Source of the DNA: Plutella xylostella
Taxonomy: Eukaryota > Arthropoda > Insecta > Lepidoptera > Plutellidae
Assembly: GCF_932276165.1 (NCBI RefSeq)
Contig: NC_063992.1
Location: 320,001-384,000 of the forward strand
Reading direction: 5' to 3'
DNA length: 64,000 bases
The notes under the pieces were generated by a model that was not told the origin of the DNA, ran no database searches, and saw nothing but the letters and a program-made list of their open reading frames with translations. Made by a program: the position numbers and the translations under genes. Positions 30,508-41,803 of this stretch are shown here, piece by piece (the first letter of the stretch is position 1; every line of letters starts with the position of its first letter).

Positions 30508-32125
30508 TTAGTTTTAGTTTAGTTTTAGTTTTAGTTTTATTTATTCGGGAAACAAACAGCTTAAAATAATAATAATTACTATAAGGATTACTTTTAACAC
30601 TCATGCCAACAAAGTTTCCTCAGACTAAAAACACACATTAAAAGTATTTGGTGAACAAAAACATAAAATGAAAAATAACAAATGAACAAAAATTACACAT
30701 AAGAAATAATGACAAACATGAGAAGGTTAACTAATCAATTAGTGCTGTTTTTACACATTTTTTGAACTGGCAGAAAGAGAGGTGGAACAAATCAACATCT
30801 ACGAAATTACTATTGTATTGGCGACAGGATCTCAAAAGAAACGTGTTAGCAGCATAGTTTGTACTTCTATGAGGTACATAGAACAAGGTCCTATGTCTAT
30901 TGCTTATTCTAGGGCAACGAATACTTACCTTTTCCAAGAGATAAGGCGTATCTAAGGCATTGTGCAATAATTTGTACAGAAATACTTGGTCTCGCTCTGT
31001 TCGACGTTTCTCAAGTTGAGGCAAATCTACAACGTCATCCGTATTTTTGTATTTGCGCCATGATAAATGTTTAATAAATTTTGATTGTATTCTTTCAATC
31101 ATATTCTTATAAACATTATATTGTGGGCTCCATACTGTAGACGCATACTCCAGAATGGACCTCACTAAGGCATTATATAAAAGAATCAGGGTTGAGGTAC
31201 GTTTAAATTCTCTGCTCATGCGCAAAACAAATCCTAGCATACGGTAGGCTTTATCAGTGATAATCTTAATGTGACTGTCAAATAAAAGCTTGCTATCAAT
31301 GTAGACTCCTAGGTCCCTCACTAAGGTCTCTCTCGACAGCGACTCCTGAAATAATGAGTATGTGTGTGTTATAATATTACGTTTACGGGTAAAAGATACA
31401 ACATAACATTTTTTAACATTTAGGTGCAATCGATTTTTAACACAATAGTTACACAACTCATTAAGGTCGCTCTGCAGATCAATACTATCTTCTGTCTTTT
31501 TTATAGTTTTATATATTTTATTATCATCTGCGTATAAAAGAAAATTGGATTTACGGATTGCATGTTTAATGTCGTTAATAAATATTATAAATAAAAGAGG
31601 ACCGAGATGAGAGCCCTGAGGTACGCCTGAACTCACCGGAGTGAAAGTTGAGCAGAAACCTTTAACGGTAACAGCTTGAGACCGATCTCTTAAGTACGAC
31701 GTAAGCCACCTTAGTAAATCGCCGTGCACACCAATATGCTCAAGCTTGCGGATAAGAATGTTGTGGGATATTTTATCAAATGCTTTTGCGTAATCGGTGT
31801 ACACGACATCTACCTGATATCCAGAGTCCATACTAGTAGTAACATAGTGCGTGAGTTCACATAAGTTTGTCTCAGTAGACTTTTTGTTGACAAAACCATG
31901 CTGCTGACTGATAATCATTGGACGAATAGTGGGCATAATACAATCATAAACTATTTTTTCAAAGAGCTTTGGTATTACACTTAATTTTGCGATAGGACGG
32001 TGGTTCTTAATATCGTGCTTGTCGCCTCCCTTGTAGACTGGAACAATGAAGGATCGTTTCCAAACAGGTGGTACCTCACCTTGAGACAGTGATAAGCGAA
32101 ACAATATACACAGTGGAAAGGAAAG
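30508..32125 (-). mobile_element. 5'-truncated LINE nested in the DNA transposon
   Basis: The minus-strand element ends in a TAAAAC-type simple tail (30510-30545) after a 3' UTR of about 190 bases. It is truncated at its 5' side near 32125, where the coding sequence begins mid-protein. It lies entirely inside the inverted-repeat element, so it inserted later. I could not define its target duplication. Confidence 0.8.
30731..32125 (-). CDS. LINE reverse transcriptase, N-terminally truncated, frame open
   Basis: An uninterrupted frame of about 460 codons covers most of a non-LTR reverse transcriptase of the R1/Jockey group. It begins near LSLSQGEVPPVWKRSFIVPV, then NHRPIAKLSVIPKLFEKIV, TDYAKAFDKISH, SSGVPQGSHLGPLLF and the catalytic LLYADDNKIY. 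The thumb and C-terminal region follow (GVYIDSKLLFDSHI, LEYASTVWSPQY). The N-terminal endonuclease and ORF1 are missing because of 5' truncation, so the copy cannot move on its own. The open frame suggests a recent insertion. Confidence 0.87.
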   Translation of the reverse strand, partial: LSFPLCILFRLSLSQGEVPPVWKRSFIVPVYKGGDKHDIKNHRPIAKLSVIPKLFEKIVYDCIMPTIRPMIISQQHGFVNKKSTETNLCELTHYVTTSMDSGYQVDVVYTDYAKAFDKISHNILIRKLEHIGVHGDLLRWLTSYLRDRSQAVTVKGFCSTFTPVSSGVPQGSHLGPLLFIIFINDIKHAIRKSNFLLYADDNKIYKTIKKTEDSIDLQSDLNELCNYCVKNRLHLNVKKCYVVSFTRKRNIITHTYSLFQESLSRETLVRDLGVYIDSKLLFDSHIKIITDKAYRMLGFVLRMSREFKRTSTLILLYNALVRSILEYASTVWSPQYNVYKNMIERIQSKFIKHLSWRKYKNTDDVVDLPQLEKRRTERDQVFLYKLLHNALDTPYLLEKVSIRCPRISNRHRTLFYVPHRSTNYAANTFLLRSCRQYNSNFVDVDLFHLSFCQFKKCVKTALID

Positions 32126-32164
32126 TATTCAACCGATAACTACCAATCAAAGGTTGGTTGGTAG

Positions 32165-32284
32165 AAATTGCTTTTTAGCAATAAGTCCGCCTTTATGCGC
32201 AAATTATTAACTATGTTTTAAAATGCTTCTGTGTAAAATTTGTTTAATGTGTGCAATAAAGTGTATATAAATAAATAAATAAAT
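32165..32284 (+). mobile_element. 3' end of a retroposon with AAAT tail
   Basis: The segment TTTTTAGCAATAAGTCCGCC... runs to GTGCAATAAAGTG and an AAATAAATAAAT tail. This looks like the terminal 120 bases of a LINE or LINE-mobilised SINE. It abuts the truncated 5' end of the minus-strand LINE, inside the same DNA transposon. Confidence 0.6.
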
Positions 32285-32909
32285 TACCAAAACTTTTTCA
32301 AACATTTAATATAGAATTTGATCAAAATTTACGTTTTTAGTTGGTTATAATAATATTTTGATGCGCTGTTAAATGTACTTTAATATTTCCGACGGCGTCA
32401 TTAAGCTAGTCTTTTCCGTTCAGGAGCTATCGCCACTGGAACTTTTTCATTTCTCGTGAGTGTAGTAGGTATTATTCTTAATTCATATAAATAATAAGAT
32501 ATTAGTATTCTTACTTGCAAGTATGATTGCTATAAATATCAATTTATCAATCAAATTAGAGCTTGTTCATCTTTATTTAATAACATTCTATAGGTATGGC
32601 AGTCAGAATAAGTAAATTGTAGTCATGTGTACATTTACCGAAATAGTTAAGTAAAACAGAATCAGCATGTAGGTAATGTAGGTATAAATTATATGCGACA
32701 AGTACGCCAAACAAGCAATGTGCGTAATAGCAATGTATATTTTCAAGCACGATTCAGTAAATCCCAACTTGAAAGTATACGCGATTAGTACGCACAAATC
32801 GTGTATATTTTCAAGGAAAATATTATTTTTTTTCACTTGAAACTATACAGTGCTAGTACACTATGGGTGCGTTCTGGCCTTGTATAGTTTCAAAACACGC
32901 GTCAGTGGC

Positions 32910-35900
32910 ACACATGTTGGTGGTGAATCCAAGAATAAGTTTTTTTTTTACATCCCATACTGAACAAAAAATACTCTAACAAATTATGATACCTATAGCG
33001 GAATTGAAAAGAAAGGTGCATATACCTACCTCACTGTAAAGTTCCTGGAGAAAGTAGTTCAGTAGGCCATGCTATACATATTCGTCTTTAGTGTATGAGG
33101 GTCTCAATAAGGAAGGATAAGTAGTTAGATATTTATAAGTAAGTACTCTTATACCCTATATGTTCTTACTTAACTAAAATAAAGTACCATAACCAGAGAA
33201 GAACCATAACGTTAGGTAGGCGTGTTTTCGAGTTGAGACCACGACAAATATCGCGGTAGCAAACGTCGCCCGTATCCAAGGGAGTTCGCGATCTAATTTG
33301 TAGTTTCTCATTGTATGAATCACAATAGGGTAATTTTCTTATAAGACCAATTCAAGTAGGTATAAATCTAATTTGTATGTCGATGTCGTGCTGCAGCGCA
33401 ACGCACCAATGTGGCCTCACCCTAACACTCGAAATAAAATTAATTGTAGCGCCATCTACAGTTGAATAGCGGAATGTTTTGACAACTCATCGTTTTAAAA
33501 AATGTAGAGTACAAAGGTAAAAGAGTTCTACTCGATACTAGAGGGCGCTACATGTCCGTTACAAAGGCATGATCTGGAAAAACACTACAGACATAATCAG
33601 AATGAATCTATTGTACAAATTTATTAATTTTCCGCTTTATTTATTATTACGTGTATTTTATTTATAGGATAGGACTTATTCTGACTAATAATAATTGAGT
33701 GGCTTTGACAAAATTTAAAAATAATTTACTTATTATTACCTACTAGGTTAAGTACTAGTTAGTAATCATAATTATTAATTACTTATATTATTTCTACACC
33801 TGTATGTCTATCACGGGCTAACGTAGCATTGTACGATACTACACAAACATATGGATTTGAATTGACAGCACTCGTGATCGAGGCTCTGATTACATTTTTA
33901 TTCCTGTGGGTAGAAAATTCTTTCAAAGTTCATCAATCAACCTACACTTATTTTTATATTTTTGCAATAAAGACTAACCTAAATAAATAAAATAATACCT
34001 AACCTGCAGTCACCTGTAACTGTAGAATTATGTATCTACAGAATAGTTATAGATTTGGCACCTTCTTCACGCGAAAATTAACATTGACAATGACCACTAG
34101 AGTGTACCTGATGCACAGAGGTACCACCCGACGCAGCACATTTGTGACTCACAATGCACCGACACAATGCAGCAGCAACATGTCAACAAGTCAATCAGAC
34201 TTTCACAGTTCGGTGCGTTTTGCATTCTGCACTCATTCCGACTCTTTACCGTAACGTGGGAAAAGTTTTTTTCAAGAAGTAAATTTGTATTCAGCTTCGT
34301 CGAGTGTGTAAGATTAGGCACAGTTCGAATCACTTTGACCGAAAAATCAGAAGTGTTGTACATTTTACACCTATGTTATGAGATCAAGAGTGATCAAATT
34401 TTCGTATCCTGTATAGGTCTTTTCATTGTATGTAGGTATAAAGTTAAGTTAGTTCAATCATCATCATCTAGCACAATTTTTTATTATGCATGTGCAAATC
34501 ACTTTTGGTAAGTATAATAAAAAAAAACAATACCACTTGAAAAAAAAAGGATTCAATACTACGGAGATTTTCACAGAGACAGCTTATTATTAAAAAACTT
34601 TGTTTCAGATGTTCCACGTAATGTGATATCTGTTAGTGTAAACACGCTTTTTTCGGTTCCACATGTTTTTTTTTACAATTAGCTTCTGTAACTGTAACAT
34701 CTTGTTTTGTAAAAAGTATCTGTTTCAATCACACTCACAGAAATATTAACCACTAAAAGTATGGTCACCGTCTAGCTAAGAAAGATTATACAAACGAAAT
34801 GAAGTTAAAACCTAGATATTATTTAAACACAATTAACAATTCGCTGTAGGTACCTGTAGGTACTTCATGAAACAAAGCTCTCGGTCAAGAAAGCACTCAA
34901 GCACATCAAATAGGTACCTACTTACACTTACTAACAAAAATCTGACACATAAAATATGAACGTGTTTCAAGAATTGAAAATTGTTTTTTTGGTGGATAAA
35001 ACTAATTTATTCGTTTTGAAGTTCACACTTTAATAAGTGTTCTACAGTTACAGTTGTTTTACAGTGGGCGAGAAATGCGATCCGCGTGTTGGTACAAGTG
35101 GCTGTGGCGGTTTACTTTTTAACAAACTGTTCAAAGAGTGATTGGAACCGGCCGGTGGCGTGACATTCTAAAATAATTGGATCATTTTAACATTGCTCCT
35201 ATTTCCGCAAAGGACCACGCCAGACTTGATGCCGAGTTGCACCAAATTCTGTTTCCGTTATCTTCAAAAGTAGTAAATTTGTCATTGATATAATTCATTC
35301 TAAATTTATTAATTGCATAAACCGTCGGGTCGTTCGTCACCAATGAAAATTCATCCCTTTTCATATTCAACCTCAAAGTTTAGACAAAAACGGTTCATTA
35401 ATTGAACACTGCAGCATGTGTGAAATCTGCCGGCTAAAGTTTACCCATTCAAGCCTTCCGTCTGGAATGCAGCTCCACAAAACCACGTACGAACACTACG
35501 AACCCATTCAGGGATCTAAGGATGTGCTTTTTGTCTACAAAACATGACACTCCAATTTACCGCCGACACAAAAATAAGCCGAATTAACAAACGGACAAGT
35601 GTCGGACAAAGAATGAGACGCGGAGTATCGAGTGTCCGGAGGAACCCGAGCTCGAGCAGCGAATTATTCCGATTCCACCGGGTTTTTTTTCAAAAGACGT
35701 CCCGCCGAAGGTTGCGGGTGAACGAGTGATTAATGCGCGGAGCAGCCGCGTCGTCCCGCTGATTTCTTCATCAGACGGTATTACAACATTGTGACAGGTG
35801 CGTCCAGACATCGGCTTTAGTCATCATTCCCTATTTCTGATTTTGATCTATGGTGTTTTTTATGTTGTTTATACTTATTGTAATTCTAAAAGATATCGGT

Positions 35901-37557
35901 ACACGCCGATGGCTTCCTCTAAAGCCTACAGGGCCTTATAATAATGTACAACTCAAAGTGCTTACTGTTAACTAACAAGATACGGAATCTTTATCTTATT
36001 AAAACGGAACCCCTTTGCAGTGCTGTTCGTCTCTCGGCGGTATTGTCGGTGCGGAAGGGTTGGGCCGCGAGGGCGTGGCGGCGGCGTCTGTGATCCGATT
36101 CAATATTTAGCTCACAACAGACAGACACACACACTCCGTATACAGTGCGGAAAACGCGGCTTGAGTTACTCCTCATTGTGTCGCGAGTGAAGCTCGGAGG
36201 ACGAGGGCTGCCGTGGCGCGTTGTAACATTAGATTCAACACCTTGTAATGGTATTATTATGTGAAAATGACTTCACATGTAGGTACATACAAGAAGATTT
36301 ACATAATATTATATAATATGAAATTGAATCTTATTTGGCTTCGCCGATGACGGTTAGCTATACATGAATGTGTCGACTGAAATGGTCTCCTTATGGTATA
36401 TGCACCTAAACCTACTGTGTAATAGCCCACACCATCGGAAAAACAACATGTCTAGGTAGCGTAGATGTGAAACCTTATCTTTAATATTATATCGTAAAAT
36501 GTCCTTTAAGACTTAAGCCTATACGTCCGAATGTAGTGTGACTAACGATTATACTTGACCCTCCGACAGTATAAATGTAAACTTTATCGCGTTAAGTTTA
36601 CCGTATCTTATTGTGCGTTGAATGTAGCTTTAATCTTTTAGCCCTGTTTTGAGCTTTATCACAAAGTGTAAAAGGGTGTACTTGTTTGGTTGGGCAAGGA
36701 GGAGGGCCGAGTGTAAAAGGCTTCTTTTCTGCATAATTTGTCGGGCGACACGCCGCCGCCGCCATGCTGGATCTGCAGCGGTTAGTTCCACACAAGAGAG
36801 ACGACACATCTTCAAGGGCTGCAGGATGCAAGGAGCAGCTACGTGCATGATGATCAGAGATGGCTTTGCTGAACTAATGGTAGGTATAGCCTTCCTTAAG
36901 TAATCTAGTTGGTATATTGGAGTAGTAGATCTTGGACAGTCTTCGCTCTACATTACCTAATACAGCCTTCTTAAAACCGGTTTAAGTTTATTTATGAAAT
37001 GATCTCATTTAAAAAAATCTAGCATTTAAATTTTGTAAAAAAATCTTAAGTTTCTTATTTAAAAGTATTAACAAAATTATAATATGCATCGGCGCGGGCG
37101 CAGCGAGTCACAAGCGGCGTGTCCAAAAGGATTATTTCAACGCTATAAATATGGCGACCCCAGATTATAATAATTTGAATAATAACATAATAATAATAAT
37201 GCGCCTGTGATATGCCGCTCCGATGAAGACGTCAACTCCTAATAGATTTATCTTCGCCCATACATCAACATTATTGTGTGTTGGTGTTGGGCCACTCTTT
37301 AGCAGAGATTTCCGATTATTATTATGGGTTCATTAGTCCCTGGATACCATTATACAGTTCACGCAAGATTTATTTGAGCATTTACATGTAATAGAAATCG
37401 TAGCTGGGTTCAGTGTACAATACAGCTTAGATCGTTCCCCGCGCCCGCCCCCCGCTCGCTCGGCTATTCACGAAGCTGCACAACGTCGATTCAATTATCC
37501 GAGTGACTGGCCGGCAATAAATAATCTATTAGCCGCATGTTAAAAACAAAACAAAAC
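32910..37557. other. intergenic region without a supported gene
   Basis: This is AT-rich. Short open frames at 34.0-34.5 kb, 35.5-35.8 kb and 36.6-36.9 kb have no family features or matched splice sites. A weak inverted pair, GTAGCGCCATCTAC and GAGGGCGCTAC, lies near 33449 and 33541, possibly a degraded repeat. Confidence 0.45.
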
Positions 37558-37566
37558 TTTCGCGCC
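37558..37566 (+). promoter_or_regulatory. consensus E2F-type site
   Basis: TTTCGCGCC matches the E2F consensus exactly. It lies about 180 bases upstream of a candidate start codon at 37744. Confidence 0.4.
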
Positions 37567-37743
37567 AACTGAAATGTCAAAAATAGGTGGGCTTTTATGA
37601 CGTTTCGCGAGTTTTTATTTAGGGTGCGTTCAGGAATGAGGTGACAATGGGTGCGTTCGTGGCCACCCGTGGGTGGTTTATTGTTTTACGAGCTCCATTA
37701 CTCGCTCCCCGCATTGTGTCCAGTTGCAGGCGAGCGGCGGACA

Positions 37744-37817
37744 ATGGCTGCCCGGAGAGGCTCAGTGTGGAGGGATGCTCTGACCGATGAGACCATAATA
37801 TATCTCTCCATGTTAGG
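37744..37817 (+). CDS. candidate first coding exon, unknown gene
   Basis: An ATG in good context (GACAATGG) opens MAARRGSVWRDALTDETIIY, then LSML, and meets a donor-like TTAG/GTATTT at about 37818. The preceding sequence GTGTCCAGTTGCAG could be an acceptor for a 5' UTR intron or plain leader. No downstream exon in the window could be joined to it. The WRDALTDETIIYL segment is not obviously low complexity, which is why it is listed. It could also be chance. Confidence 0.3.
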
Positions 37818-39779
37818 TATTTGTTATCGTTCGTTTTGTAATTTGGCTAGGTTTTTCCTTGTTTTACTGATTAATACCATCAGATTATATGGATAAAAAT
37901 ACTTAAGTATGCGCATGTGGTAGGAAGTTAAAAGTGATTACTAACTCCATGTACAGTGTCCGATATGTTAATAGCGTAATCTTTTGTAAAAGCATTTAAG
38001 TTCACAGTTAATCCCGCCGCTGTGAGAAAATGATTTTGTAAACGATTAAATGCGATCTAATGAAAATTAATGACTTAATCAAGTATCCACATAATATTAA
38101 AGAAACATGGCCGTTAATAGTGATTCCCAATAATTTACAATTCCGCTTCGAATCGAGTCCGATGGAGTCTCGCTATGATCTATGTTTATTTCACAAAGAT
38201 GCTAATGAAATCAATGAGCCACTATTTGGGACAATAACAAGTTCTCAGTGTGACGTGGCTGTGACATAAATTAAAGCTTCCATTATGAGTAACGTAACAA
38301 CAAGTGTAGAGTCGTGCAGTGAATGCGCGAGTGCTTGTTCCGAGGCTCACGCGGCGTTGTTTTAGCGGCCCCCGCGGCGAGGATGCACTTTTTTCCGGCT
38401 TCATTGTCCCCCGGACGAGACTCTCCAGTGTTTAAGTAGTGGAGGGCTGCAGTGATCCATCACGGCTACTGCGCGGTCGCGCGGCCTTGGCCGGCGGACC
38501 CGTTACTCGCCTGGCTACAGGCTGCTCCGTGACCCGTTCACTTTTACAACCAATTTAACGACGTCCTTCTATAAAAGATGTTGATTTAGAATTTCAATTT
38601 GAGTTGTAACTATAAAATAGAGATTTACATATAAGCCCGTTCCGAGCCAACACTTTCATGGAGGTCGTCTGTTACTTCTTAATTGACTGTTAATCACTCG
38701 ACGACTTGTTACAGAATGATTATTGAGAGTGATGCCTTGATTTTAATAAAAATACCTCCAAAATATAATTAACAAGTACTTGTACAGCAAACAGTCCACC
38801 CTGTAGCTGGCGGAGTCATCAGGAGCATTGTTTGTGTGTCATTGTGCACACAGTGGCGCAGTGTCTCGGGGCGCATTGTCCGGGCGCACAGTGGGCCGCA
38901 TGTGGCTGCGCGACGCTGTTCCTCGCCTCTAGGAAGCATTCCCGGAAAACTCAAGCTTTTGTTTATTTTGCTGTTTAGCTAATTGATTGATTGCACTAAA
39001 CTTACGAGTACTTAAAGTGGGTAGGTGGATTTGGATATGGGAATGGTTTAGTTATTTTTGTTAATAAAAGGAAATTCCTAAAAGTTAACGTTTATCGGAA
39101 ATTTAACGTAGGTATTATACCTAGACCCAGACATCAAACACATATTATTGTATCTGCAATATTGGTGTGACATTGCTGCTTCAGGCAGGGTCATGGTAAT
39201 GTCATACGTGTGTAAATACGTTACTTCATATTTTGAAAGAGCATCCTAACTTGCGTCGTTTGGAGAAAGCAAACACAGGCCAGCTGAAATACACTTTATT
39301 ACACCATAAATGTTATTTTAACAATTATTAACATAAAAATAAACACAGCTATATTTGTCAAAGCGAAGCTGTTTATACGAATATAAATTTTAAGTCTATC
39401 GTAATAGATCGAACTTGCTTTTAGCATGTCTAGGGTCGTAAATTGTTGCTGTCCGATGTTTACAACTACCATATATTACTTGGTTTTTACTCAATAGTTG
39501 AGCATTTTTATTGTTTTATGGTGCCCCTGAATGGCCACGACTCGGGACGACGCTATGGCCGTATTGTTATATTTAATTTGTTTTGGTTGCGAGTGAATGG
39601 CGCATTGTGCGCGCTTTCTTGCGCTGATGTTGTTTATTTTTCGGAAATCCGTGGGAGGTGCGAGTGAGGAACTCGCATTTATTATTTGTTTACGTCCAGA
39701 ATGTTGTTTCAAACTGACAATTCAAATAGAAAGGATCACCTCGCTCAATACAAGTCGCAGTTTCATTTGTATCGGACTG

Positions 39780-39817
39780 AATGTTCAGACAATACGTTGC
39801 CTTATTGTCTGAACATT
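39780..39817. repeat. perfect 15-bp hairpin
   Basis: AATGTTCAGACAATA pairs exactly with TATTGTCTGAACATT across an 8-base loop, CGTTGCCT. Nothing else marks its function. Confidence 0.75.
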
Positions 39818-40429
39818 GCTCTTTGGTGATCATTTTCTACTTTCTTACTCTTAAGTAACTATAGCTACTATAACTACAACTATGTACCTACAATCATTTT
39901 AAAAATTCAAACAAACACACTATCATTAGTTCATAATTCGGAATTAAGGACATCTAATCTTCAACTGGAGGCTTTAAAAAATTTAGTTTATAAGTTATGT
40001 AATAAAATATTTTTCTTAAAAAAACCTACTACTATTCTTGCAAGATTTTGGTCACGAAACTTTAAAAATATAAAAAATTTACTTTAACTCAGAATATACA
40101 GCTCATAAAATTAACGTAATAAAATCACAAGAATCCATTTTACAACGATCTACGACGCACGACAGAAATGCAGAAAGCTCTGCAGGGTCTATGTGCATTG
40201 TGCAATGTGCACATACATGCATTTTTCACATATTTCTGAAATGGTTACCATTCTGAAAATAATGCAAGCTATACTCAACGAATGTAAGAAATGTGGCCTC
40301 CTAATTGTATATGTACTGCTTCTTATTAAATGTGCCTGCATAAAAAATATATTGTATTTCTGCAACGCGTCACTGTAGGGTTGACCTGAACCATGCACGT
40401 TATGCACGTATCAATTTGTACCCGCGGGT

Positions 40430-40453
40430 CGGCGGCGGCGGCGGCGGCGGCGC
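40430..40453. repeat. GGC trinucleotide tract
   Basis: Eight uninterrupted GGC units lie in non-coding DNA. Confidence 0.85.
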
Positions 40454-41627
40454 GGGCTGGGTCACGCTGCGCAGAGTCCAATAAACATCGAGAGAATCGA
40501 GCCCCGGCCATAAATCATCGCCACCATCGAGAATCGAGTCGCGATGTAATGCCTCACTAATGCCAAGACCGCTTTCATATTATACTTATCGAAGTTGGTA
40601 TAATTTATGAAACGACGAGGTTAAACTATGATGTTGTTGCGAACTAAAAAGAAACTAGCTCGATTTATTTATGTTAAGTTTTTTTTATTTAACTATTATG
40701 AATATTGACTTAACAAATTAGCAGAACAGCATCACAAAATTGTTAAATTTTAATTAAACCTGGCATCATGAATTTAAATTCACATCCGATTATTTTTTTT
40801 TGCACCTCTCAATAACAACAGACATTCCTCGCATTCCGACTGTCAGCGAGATATCCGCGCCCGTCGCCACCTGTTGCCGGGCCGGGCCGGGCGCACCGTG
40901 CCGGGGCCGGGGCCGGGGACGGGCCGGGGCGACCGGGGCGGGGGACACGGGGTCTGCTGGCCCCCGCTGGGAGCGCAAGGTTGGACATGTGTGAATTAGA
41001 GATCCCGCGGTTTAGTTACAAGGTCTGTTACATTTTATTGTGATTTAATTGTTTGCAATGTTTTATAAACTTTAACTTGGGTCATTCGTCAAACTATGTG
41101 TCAGTTAAATCATAAAAATAAGAGACTAGCCACTAGTGGAAACTGAAACTACCTGTAAAACTAATATACAAGTACATACTCGTGCTATAAAATACTAGAA
41201 CTCTCAGTGGGAGCGCTACACGATGGTTTATTTGTTACAGGTACAACACATTATAGAACATTGTTGGGCTCTGTCCATCAGTAGCCGGCGGAGGGCAGGC
41301 GCGGCCGGGGCCGGCGTGTCCGCTTGCCAAAATAAAGCATTAATATAATAACGACCTAATTCAACGGCCACACTACACCTGTCCCAATAACTTTTGTTTT
41401 TGTAACAAAAAACATTTGTTTTTAGCCGCACAGATATCATTATAAATGAGTTGTTCTAATAATGTCTTAATTTTTATTTTTGTTCTCTACCTGTGCGTTG
41501 ACGGTGTGGATGAGTTATGGAGGTGCGTTCAAATCGTTTATTGTTATTACTGTTAACTAATTTGTATTCTATTTATAATACAATATTATGGTTTTATGAA
41601 ATATGGAGCGAGGAAATATTTAGGGTC

Positions 41628-41803
41628 GCCCAGGGGTTAGAGACTGACACTGAGTTGCAGAAAGGATCTTTAAGTTAATGTCGGCATTAAATGTATTATT
41701 GCCTTGCTTTGACAGTATACGGACAGAAAGAGACAAACATAGATTTAATGTCGACATTAGCGTAAAGTCCCTTTCTGCAACTCGGCAAAAGCCTGCCCCT
41801 GGC
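41628..41803. mobile_element. MITE-like fold-back element, 176 bp
   Basis: The left arm GCCCAGGGGTT...GAGTTGCAGAAAGGATCTTT...AATGTCGGCATTAAAT is the imperfect inverse of the right arm. The right arm on the minus strand begins GCCAGGGGCAGG and continues GAGTTGCAGAAAGGGACTTT. The arms are about 64 bp with mismatches, so this is an older copy. No clear target duplication was found. Confidence 0.65.

Larger units (their letters stand above)
30078..32900. mobile_element. non-autonomous DNA transposon with 9-bp duplication and subterminal repeats
   Basis: Perfect 33-bp terminal inverted repeats lie at 30078-30110 and 32868-32900 (outer end GCGTGTTTTGAAACTATACA). A perfect 9-bp target duplication, GTCAGTGGC, lies at 30069-30077 and 32901-32909. 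Both subterminal regions carry repeated CTTGAAA-N-TATAC motifs in both orientations: near 30129, 30163, 30197, 30232, 30272 and 30308 on the left, and 32734, 32768, 32801 and 32836 on the right. Several are extended by CGATTAGTACGC. A 9-bp duplication points to the Mutator-like superfamily. No transposase is present; the only frame inside belongs to a nested LINE. Confidence 0.85.
37830..41627. other. non-coding DNA
   Basis: No supported exon was found. GC-rich islands lie at 38.34-38.54 kb and 40.85-40.98 kb. A GGC tract lies at 40430-40453 and a short perfect hairpin at 39780-39817. Confidence 0.45.

Noticed and set aside
33449..33552. Inverted pair GTAGCGCCATCTAC and GAGGGCGCTAC
   Set aside because: Too short and imperfect to define an element. 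It may be the remnant of a widespread repeat.
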